The notes under the pieces: model-generated | What the model saw: only the letters and a program-made list of their open reading frames with translations | The model's database searches: none | Told to the model about the DNA's origin: nothing | From: Fasciola hepatica | Taxonomy: Eukaryota; Platyhelminthes; Trematoda; Plagiorchiida; Fasciolidae | Length of the DNA stretch: 64,000 bases | Reading direction: 5' to 3' | Assembly (NCBI GenBank): GCA_948099385.1 | Contig: CANUEZ040000191.1 | Location: 1,426,001-1,490,000, forward strand | Made by a program: the position numbers and the translations under genes | Part shown: piece after piece, positions 56,868 through 64,000 of the stretch | Position numbering within the stretch: the first letter of the stretch is position 1 | How the letters are laid out: every line of letters starts with the position of its first letter

Positions 56868-56900
56868 AACGCTTTGTACAGGAAAAACAATATATGATAT
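56868..56900 (+). other. C-type linker in the left arm (single unit)
   Basis: Here the linker reads gctttgtacaggaaaaac followed by aatatatg, instead of gctttgttcaacatatac. It is the only left-arm unit I found with tgtacagga. The related form (tttatcctgtacaaagc on the + strand) occurs five times in the right arm, so this unit links the two arms. Confidence 0.8.
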
Positions 56901-56925
56901 AGCACAATCCCCAAATTGGCTTCGG

Positions 56926-56947
56926 CTTTCGCTTTCGCTTTCGCTTT
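56926..56947 (+). repeat. CTTTCG short repeat with one extra unit
   Basis: Most monomers have two CTTTCG copies followed by cttt. This monomer has three, a 6-bp gain. Other length changes in the same tract are ttcgcttcgc (one t lost) near 6543, 8235 and 15013, and an extra t near 51003. The pattern is typical of replication slippage. Confidence 0.85.
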
Positions 56948-57445
56948 GAACGGTAACAACCAAATTCTCGCACACCGATCCAATCCTATGTTCCATCACT
57001 TCTCTATTTATGGGCCTAAGTAAAACCAAGGCATTCCCTTATGAACAATCCACACAGATTGCTCATACAATGCAACAGAGCAGTAGCAGAGTAGATTTGT
57101 ATAATATGATTCTCCATGTAGCTTGAACACTGAACTGACCATTGAAAATGATGGAAGCACTGTACAGCTGTTTGATCCGCTAAGGGAATCATGAGCATTG
57201 CACATGGACAGAGCCCACACGGAGACACGAACAAGGGTTGGGGTGAACGAATGTCAGTCGAACACCCAAACCACAAGGCTATCCGATATGAGTCTCAAAG
57301 CTTTGTTCAACATATACACTACATGATATAGCACAATCCCCAAATTGGCTTCGGCTTTCGCTTTCGCTTTGAACGGTAACAACCAAATTCTCGCACACCG
57401 ATCCAATCCTATGTTCCATCACTTCTCTATTTATGGGCCTAATTT

Positions 57446-57465
57446 AAACCAAGGCCTTGTGGTTT
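57446..57465. other. Inversion junction between the two array arms
   Basis: The sequence is AAACCAAGGCCTTGTGGTTT. The left half is the direct-orientation motif aaaccaaggc, which is normally followed by attccc. The right half is the reverse complement of aaaccacaaggc, which in a normal unit lies about 245 bp further along (for example 1125-1134 and 1370-1381). The two motifs are fused head to head, sharing gc and creating a perfect AAGGCCTT palindrome at 57451-57458. The two motifs differ only by a 2-bp ac, so the join is consistent with a microhomology-mediated fold-back or inversion. Just upstream, the last left unit has an unusual cctaatttaaacc in place of cctaagtaaaacc. Confidence 0.93.
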
Positions 57466-57777
57466 GGGTGTTCGACTGACATCCGTTCACTCCAACCCTT
57501 GTTCGTGTCCCCGTGTTTCCTCTGTCCATGTGCAATGCTCATGATTCCGTTAGCGGATCAAACAGCTGTACAGTGCTTCCATAATTTTCAATGGTCAGTT
57601 CAGTGTTCAAGCTGCATGGAGAATCATATTATACAAATCTACTCTGCTACTGCTCTATTGCATTGTATGAGCAATCTGTGTGGATTGTTCATAAGGGAAT
57701 GCCTTGGTTTTTCTTAGGCCCATAAGTAGAGAATTGATGGAATATAGGATTGGATCGGTGTGCGAGAATTTGGTTGT

Positions 57778-57794
57778 TACCGTTCAAAGCGAAA
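57778..57794 (-). other. CENP-B-box-like motif (right-arm example)
   Basis: This is the reverse-complement copy of the same 17-base motif (TACCGTTCAAAGCGAAA on the + strand). It shows that the motif persists in the inverted arm. The core match is again 7 of 9. Confidence 0.4.
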
Positions 57795-57879
57795 GCGAAA
57801 GCCGAATCCAATTTGTGGATTGTGCTATATTATGTAGTGTATATGTTGAACAAAGCGTTGAGACCCATATGGGATAGAC

Positions 57880-59571
57880 TTGTGGTTTGGGTGTTCGACT
57901 GACAATCGTTCACCCCAACCCTTGTTCGTGTCCCCGTGTGGGCTCTGTCCATGTGCAATGCTCATGATTCCCTTAGCGGATCAAACAGCTGTACAGTGCT
58001 TCCATAATTTTCAATGGTCAGTTCAGTGTTCAAGCTGCATGGAGAATCATATTATACAAATCTACTCTGCTACTGCTCTGTTGCATTGTATGAGCAATCT
58101 GTGTGGATTGTTCATAAGGGAATGCCTTGGTTTTACTTAGGCCCATAAATAGAGAAGTGATGGAACATAGGATTGGATCGGTGTGCGAGAATTTGGTTGT
58201 TACCGTTCAAAGCGAAAGCGAAAGCCGAAGCCAATTTGGGGATTGTGCTATATCATGTATTGTATATGTTGAACAAAGCGTTGAGACCCGTATCGGATAG
58301 CCTTGTGGTTTGGGTGTTCGACTGACATTCGTTCACCCCAACCCTTGTTCGTGTCCCCGTGTGGGCTCTGTCCATGTGCAATGCTCATGATTCCCTTAGC
58401 GGATCAAACAGCTGTACAGTGCTTCCATAATTTTCAATGGTCAGTTCAGTGTTCAAGCTGCATGGAGAATCATATTATACAAATCTACTCTGCTACTGCT
58501 CTGTTGCATTGTATGAGCAATCTGTGTGGATTGTTCATAAGGGAATGCCTTGGTTTTACTCAGGCCCATAAATAGAGAAGTGATGGAACATGGGATTGGA
58601 TCGGTGTGCGAGAAATTGGTTGTTACCGTTCAAAGCGAAAGCGAAAGCGGAAGCCAATTTGGGGATTGTGCTATATCATGTATTGTATATGTTGAACAAA
58701 GCGTTGAGACCCATATCGGATAGCCTTGTGGTTTGGGTGTTCGACTGACATTCGTTCACCCCAACCCTTGTTCGTGTCCCCGTGTGGGCTCTGTCCATGT
58801 GCAATGCTCATGATTCCCTTAGCGGATCAAACAGCTGTACAGTGCTTCCATAATTTTCAATGGTCAGTTCAGTGTTCAAGCTGCATGGAGAATCATATTA
58901 TACAAATCTACTCTGCTACTGCTCTGTTGCATTGTATGAGCAATCTGTGTGGATTGTTCATAAGGGAATGCCTTGGTTTTACTTAGGCCCATAAATAGAG
59001 AAGTGATGGAACATAGGATTGGATCGGTGTGCGAGAATTTGGTTGTTACCGTTCAAAGCGAAAGCGAAAGCCGAAGCCAATTTGGGGATTGTGCTATATC
59101 ATGTATTGTATATGTTGAACAAAGCGTTGAGACCCGTATCGGATAGCCTTGTGGTTTGGGTGTTCGACTGACATTCGTTCACCCCAACCCTTGTTCGTGT
59201 CCCCGTGTGGGCTCTGTCCATGTGCAATGCTCATGATTCCCTTAGCGGATCAAACAGCTGTACAGTGCTTATATAATTTTCAATGGTCAGTTCAGTGTTC
59301 AAGCTGCAATGAGAATCATAATATACAAATCTACTCTGCTACTGCTCTGTTGCATTGTATGAGCAATCTGTGTGGATTGTTCATAAGGGAATGCCTTGGT
59401 TTTACTCAGGCCCATAAATAGAGAAGTGATGGAACATGGGATTGGATCGGTGTGCGAGAAATTGGTTGTTACCGTTCAAAGCGAAAGCGAAAGCGGAAGC
59501 CAATTTGGGGATTGTGCTATATCATGTATTGTATATGTTGAACAAAGCGTTGAGACCCATATCGGATAGCC
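57880..59571 (-). repeat. Right-arm dimer, 846 bp, two copies
   Basis: Copies are 57880-58725 and 58726-59571. The first unit of each dimer has acttaggcc, cataggattgg, gagaatttgg and gacccgtatcgg. The second has actcaggcc, catgggattgg, gagaaattgg, gcggaagcc and gacccatatcgg. I noted only a handful of differences between the copies, such as gacaatcg against gacattcg at their starts and gcttatataat near 59268. Confidence 0.88.
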
Positions 59572-59820
59572 TTGTGGTTTGGGTGTTCGACTGACATTCG
59601 TTCACCCCAACCCTTGTTCGTGTCCCCGTGTGGGCTCTGTCCATGTGCAATGCTCATGATTCCCTTAGCGGATCAAACAGCTGTACAGTGCTTCCATAAT
59701 TTTCAATGGTCAGTTCAGTGTTCAAGCTGCATGGAGAATCATATTATACAAATCTACTCTGCTACTGCTCTGTTGCATTGTATGAGCAATCTGTGTGGAT
59801 TGTTCATAAGGGAGTGCCTT

Positions 59821-59850
59821 GGTTTTTTTTATTTGAGCCCAAAAAGAGTG
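59821..59850 (-). other. H2 block variant in the right arm: T-run form
   Basis: The block reads ggttttttttatttgagccc and then aaaaagagtg, giving a unit of 427 bp. On the left-arm strand this is an A-run form of the same block that is variable elsewhere. Confidence 0.8.
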
Positions 59851-60799
59851 AAGTGATGGAACATAGGATTGGATCGGTGTGCGAGAATTTGGTTGTTACC
59901 GTTCAAAGCGAAAGCGAAAGCCGCAGCCAATTTGGGGATTGTGCTATATCATGTATTGTATATGTTGAACAAAGCGTTGAGACCCATATGGGATAGCCTT
60001 GTGGTTTGGGTGTTCGACTGACAATCGTTCACCCCAACCCTTGTTCGTGTCCCCGTGTGGGCTCTGTCCATGTGCAATGCTCATGATTCCCTTAGCGGAT
60101 CAAACAGCTGTACAGTGCTTCCATAATTTTCAATGGTCAGTTCAGTGTTCAAGCTGCATGGAGAATCATATTATACAAATCTACACTGCTACTGCTCTAT
60201 TGCATTGTATGAGCAATCTGTGTGGATTGTTCATAAGGGAATGCCTTGGTTTTACTTAGGCCCATAAATAGAGAAGTGATGGAACATGGGATGGGATCAG
60301 TGTGCGAGAATTTGGTTGTTACCTTTCAAAGCGAAAGCGAAAGCCGCAGCCAATTTGGGGATTGTGCTTTATCATGTAGTGTATATGTTGAACAACGCTT
60401 TGAGACCCATATCGGATAGCCTTGTGGTTTGGGTGTTCGACTGACAATCGTTCACCCCAACCCGTGTTCGTGTCTTCGTGTGGGCTCTGTCCATGTGCAA
60501 TGCTCATGATTCCCTCAGCGGATCAAATAGCTGTACAGTGCTTCCATCATTTTCAATGGTCAGTTCGGTGTTCAAGCTGCATGGAGAATCATATTATACA
60601 AATCTACTCTGCTACTGCTCTATTGCGTTGTATGAGCAATCTGTGTGGATTGTTCATAAGGGAATGCCTTGGTTTTACTTAGGCCCATAAATAGAGAAGT
60701 GATGGAACATAGGATTGGATCGGTGTGCGAGAATTTGGTTGTTACCGTTCAAAGCGAAAGCGAAAGCCGAAGCCAATTTGTGGATTGTGCTATATCATG

Positions 60800-63700
60800 T
60801 ATTGTTTATCCTGTACAAAGCGTTGAGACCCATATCCGATAGCCTTGTGGTTGGGATGTTCGACTGACATTCGTTCACCCCAACCCTTGTTCGTGTCTCC
60901 GTGTGGGCTCTGTCCATGTGCAATGCTCATGATTCCCTTAGCGGATCAAACAGCTGTACAGTGCTTCCATAATTTTCAATGGTCAGTTCAGTGTTCAAGC
61001 TGCATGGAGAATCATATTATACAAATCTACTCTGCTACTGCTCTATTGCATTGTATGAGCAATCTGTGTGGATTGTTCATAAGGGAATGCCTTGTTTATT
61101 TTAGTTACGCCCAAAAAACTGAAGTGATCGAACATGGGATTGGATCGGTGTGCGAGAATTTGGTTGGTACCGTTCAAAGCGAAAGCGAAAGCCGAAGCCA
61201 ATTTGGTGATTTTGATTCATCGTGTAGAGTGTATGTTGAACAAAGCGTTGAGACCCATATCGGATAGCCTTGTGGTTTGGGTGTTCGACTGACATTCGTT
61301 CACCCCAACCCTTGTTCGTGTCTCCGAGTGGGCTCTGTCCATGTGCAATGCTCATGATTCCCTTAGCGGATCAAACAGCTGTACAGTGCTTCCATAATTT
61401 TCAATGGTCAGTTCAGTGTTCAAGCTGCATGGAGAATCATATTATACAAATCTACTCTGCTACTGCTCTATTGCATTGTATGAGCAATCTGTGTGGATTG
61501 TTCATAGGGGAATGCCTTGGTTTTACTTAGGCCCATAAATAGAGAAGTGATGGAACATAGGATTGGATCGGTGTGCGAGAATTTGGTTGTTACCGTTCAA
61601 AGCGAAAGCGAAAGCCGAAGCCAATTTGGTGATTTTGCTTCATCGTGTAGAGTGTATGTTGAACAAAGCGTTGAGACCCATATCGGATAGACTTGTGGTT
61701 TGGGTGTTCGACTGACATTCGTTCACCCCAACCCTTGTTCGTGTCTCCGAGTGGGCTCTGTCCATGTGCAATGCTCATGATTCCCTCAGAGGATCAAACA
61801 GCTGTACAGTGCTTCCATCATTTTCAATGGTCAGTTCGGTGTTCAAGCTGCATGGAGAATCATATTATACAAATCTACTCTGCTACTGCTCTTTTGCATT
61901 GTATGAGCAATCTGTGTGGATTGTTCATAAGGGAATGCCTTGGTTTTACTTAGGCCCATAAATAGAGAAGTGATGGAACATAGGATTGGATCGGTGTGCG
62001 AGAATTTGGTTGTTACCATTCAAAGCGAAAGCGAAAGCCGAAGCCAATTTGTGGATTGTGCTATATCATGTATTGTTTATCCTGTACAAAGCGTTGAGAC
62101 CCATATCCGATAGCCTTGTGGTTTGGGTGTTCGCTTGACATTCGTTCACCCCAACCCTTGTTCGTGTCTCCGAGTGGGCTCTGTCCATGTGCAATGCTCA
62201 TGATTCCCTTAGCGGATCAAACAGCTGTACAGTGCTTCCATAATTTTCAATGGTCAGTTCAGTGTTCAAGCTGCATGGAGAATCATATTATACAAATCTA
62301 CTCTGCTACTGCTCTATTGCATTGTATGAGCAATCTGTGTGGATTGTTCATAAGGGAATGCCTTGGTTTTACTTAGGCCCATAAATAGAGAAGTGATGGA
62401 ACATAGGATTGGATCGGTGTGCGAGAATTTGGTTGTTACCATTCAAAGCGAAAGCGAAAGCCGAAGCCAATTTGGGGATTGTGCTATATCATGTATTGTT
62501 TATCCTGTACATAGCGTTGAGACCCATATCCGATAGCCTTGTGTTTGGGATGTTCGACTGACATTCGTTCACCCCAACCCTTGTTCGTGTCTCCGAGTGG
62601 GCTCTGTCCATGTGCAATGCTCATGATTCCCTTAGCGGATCAAACAGCTGTACAGTGCTTCCATCATTTTCAATGGTCAGTTCGGTGTTCAAGCTGCATG
62701 GAGAATCATATTATACAAATCTACTCTGCTACTGCTCTTTTGCATTGTATGAGCAATCTGTGTGGATTGTTCATAAGGGAATGCCTTGGTTTTACTTAGG
62801 CCCATAAATAGAGAAGTGATGGAACATGGGATTGGATCGGTGTGCGAGAATTTGGTTGTTACCGTTCAAAGCCAAAGCGAAAGCCGAAGCCAATTTGTGG
62901 ATTGTGCTATATCATGTATTGTTTATCCTGTACAAAGCGTTGAGACCCATATCCGATAGCCTTGTGGTTGGGATGTTCGACTGACATTCGTTCACCCCAA
63001 CCCTTGTTCGTGTCTTCGTGTGGGCTCTGTCCATGTGCAATGCTCAGGATTCCCTTAGCGGATCAAACAGCTGTACAGTGATTCCATAATTTTCAATGGT
63101 CAGTCCAGTGTTCAAGCTGCATGGAGAATCATATTATACAAATCTACTCTGCTACTGCTCTATTGCATTGTATGAGCAATCTGTGTGGATTGTTCATAAG
63201 GGAATGCCTTGGTTATTTTAGTTACGCCCAAAAAACTGAAGTGATGGAACATGGGATTGGATCGGTGTGCGAGAATTTTGTTGTTACCGTTCAAAGCGAA
63301 AGCGAAAGCCGAAGCCAATTTGGGGATTGTGCTATATCATGTATTGTATATGTTGAACAAAGCGTTGAGACTCATAGCGGATAGCCTTGTGGTTTGGGTG
63401 TTCGACTGACATTCGTTCACCCCAACCCTTGTTCGTGTCCCCGTGTGGGCTCTGTCCATGTGCAATGCTCATGATTCCCTTAGCGGATCAAACAGCTGTA
63501 CAGTGCTTCCATAATTTTCAATGGTCAGTTCAGTGTTCAAGCTGCATGGAGAATCATATTATACAAATCTACTCTGCCACTGCTCTATTGCATTGTATGA
63601 GCAATCTGTGTGTGGATTGTTCATAAGGGAATGCCTTGGTTTTACTTAGGCCCATAAATAGAGAAGTGATGGAACATAGGATTGGATCGGTGTGCGAGAA

Positions 63701-64000
63701 TTTGGTTGTAACCATTCAAAGCGAAAGCGAAAGCCGAAGCCAATTTGGGGATTGTGCTATATCATGTATTGTTTATCCTGTACAAAGCGTTGAGACCCAT
63801 ATCCGATAGCCTTGTGGTTGGGATGTTCGACTGACATTCGTTCACCCCAACCCTTGTTCGTGTCTCCGAGTGGGCTCTGTCCATGTGCAATGCTCATGAT
63901 TCCCTTAGCGGATCAAACAGCTGTAGAGTGATTCCATAATTTTCAATAGTCACTTCAGTTTTCAAGCTGCATGAAGATTCATATTATACAAATCTACTCT
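60800..64000 (-). repeat. Right-arm C-linker subfamily
   Basis: Five linkers read tttatcctgtac(a)aagcg (near 60805, 62075, 62495, 62917 and 63767). Two adjacent units instead carry gattttg(a/c)ttcatcgtg (near 61207 and 61627). Three unit starts read ttgtggttgggatg (60845, 62962, 63812), the first two being 2117 bp apart. The gttacgcccaaaaaactg block also recurs 2117 bp apart (61104 and 63221). A five-unit higher-order repeat is therefore possible here but is cut by the window end. Confidence 0.75.
61091..61124 (-). other. H2 block variant in the right arm: gttacgccc form
   Basis: The block reads tttattttagttacgcccaa and then aaaactg. The same form recurs at 63211-63241. Both units are 425 bp long. 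In the unit 60845-61269 the change also removes the two stop codons normally found here, which accidentally opens a frame of 140 codons. Confidence 0.8.

Larger units (their letters stand above)
1..57454 (+). repeat. Satellite array, left arm (136 phase points, ~423-bp unit)
   Basis: Head-to-tail units, all in one orientation. I used the last base of the recurrent motif cacaa (in aaccacaaggct) as phase marker; it falls at 109, 532, 955, 1378, 1801, 2224, 2647, 3072 and so on to 57276, giving a mean spacing of 423.5 bp. Most units are exactly 423 bp. Many others are 425 bp because of a 2-bp insertion (aatccccacac for aatccacac), and a few are 421-428 bp. Units differ from each other mainly by scattered substitutions. 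No unique sequence interrupts the array, and it begins mid-unit at base 1. A unit carries about 13 CpG, roughly two-thirds of expectation at its composition, so CpG is only moderately depleted. I do not recognise the family. Confidence 0.98.
50495..57454 (+). repeat. Region vi: mixed A-linker units adjoining the junction
   Basis: All linkers are A-like; no ACGCGT is seen from about 49245 to the end of the window. Several units carry cagtgtgcagccg in place of cactgtacagctg (near 52072, 52495 and 53764), a shared variant confined to 52-54 kb. Isolated oddities are tgttccaatcaggagatc near 50813, gttagggagataattag near 52938 and atttttttaatatgaat near 53701. The region contains the 849-bp dimer described separately and ends at the inversion junction. 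Confidence 0.85.
57455..64000 (-). repeat. Satellite array, right arm (inverted, 15 units plus a partial)
   Basis: The same satellite read as its reverse complement. The start of ttgtgg, equivalent to the left-arm phase mark, falls at 57457, 57880, 58303, 58726, 59149, 59572, 59999, 60422, 60845, 61270, 61693, 62116, 62539, 62962, 63387 and 63812. The last unit is cut by the window end. No direct-orientation unit is seen after the junction, so this is a sustained inversion and not a single flipped monomer. Units here resemble left-arm units of 50-57 kb in several markers (gatggaagc, and caccgaac on the equivalent strand), but the arm is not a mirror copy of any one left-arm stretch I compared. 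MluI-type linkers are absent. Confidence 0.97.

Noticed and set aside
1..57454. CRISPR array or other prokaryotic repeat system, suggested by strict periodicity.
   Set aside because: The whole 423-bp unit repeats with no unique spacers, there are no cas-like genes, and no coding density typical of prokaryotes is seen anywhere.
60845..61267. Open frame of 140 codons, the longest in the window, spanning nearly a whole unit.
   Set aside because: It arises only because the H2 block of this unit is rearranged (425-bp unit), removing two stops. The related unit near 62962 does not preserve the full frame. No domain is recognisable.
57455..64000. Right arm as a perfect recent palindrome of the adjacent left arm.
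   Set aside because: Unit markers do not mirror across the junction (dimer types, linker types and H2 forms differ), so it is not a simple fold-back copy of the last 6.5 kb on the left.
1..64000. tRNA, rRNA, telomeric repeats or LTR ends hidden between units.
   Set aside because: No telomere-type short repeat, rRNA-like stretch or cloverleaf with conserved arms was seen; every 300-bp stretch is accounted for by the satellite unit.

Overview
The window is one uninterrupted tandem array of a satellite DNA with a unit of about 423 bp. I find no gene, RNA gene, recognisable transposon or unique flanking sequence, and both window edges cut through repeat units, so the array extends beyond them. 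This argues for eukaryotic heterochromatin (centromeric, pericentromeric, subtelomeric, or from a sex or B chromosome). I do not recognise the monomer as a named satellite family and cannot assign a species.

Layout. Units 1-136 plus a 178-bp partial unit (1-57454) all lie in one orientation; the mean spacing is 423.5 bp, with individual units of 421-428 bp. At 57454/57455 the orientation flips, and 15 complete units plus a 189-bp partial unit (57455-64000) run the opposite way. The switch sits in a near-palindrome of 20 bases formed by two similar short motifs of the monomer, aaaccaaggc and aaaccacaaggc.

Regions of the left arm: (i) 1-20427, old-style array in which two linker types (A, and B with an MluI site) alternate roughly every third unit, with local trimer duplications, including a 1335-bp exact match at offset 1269; (ii) 20428-28892, a mosaic with partial duplications at offsets near 1270, 1695, 2118 and 2965; (iii) 28893-37368, four consecutive copies of a five-unit higher-order repeat of exactly 2119 bp; (iv) 37369-44145, a ten-unit-apart segmental duplication with one extra unit in the second copy; (v) 44146-50494, more divergent units with many small indels; (vi) 50495-57454, mixed units plus an 849-bp dimer. 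The right arm has an 846-bp dimer near the junction and then a subfamily with a distinct linker.

The sequence variation is concentrated in two or three short blocks of the monomer while the rest is strongly homogenised. A 17-base motif with the spacing of the CENP-B box (7 of 9 core bases) recurs in nearly every unit. The recurrent short open frames (about 79-96 residues, mostly starting at TTG rather than ATG) are a by-product of repetition and of a unit length divisible by three; I do not call them genes. All alignments here were made by eye.
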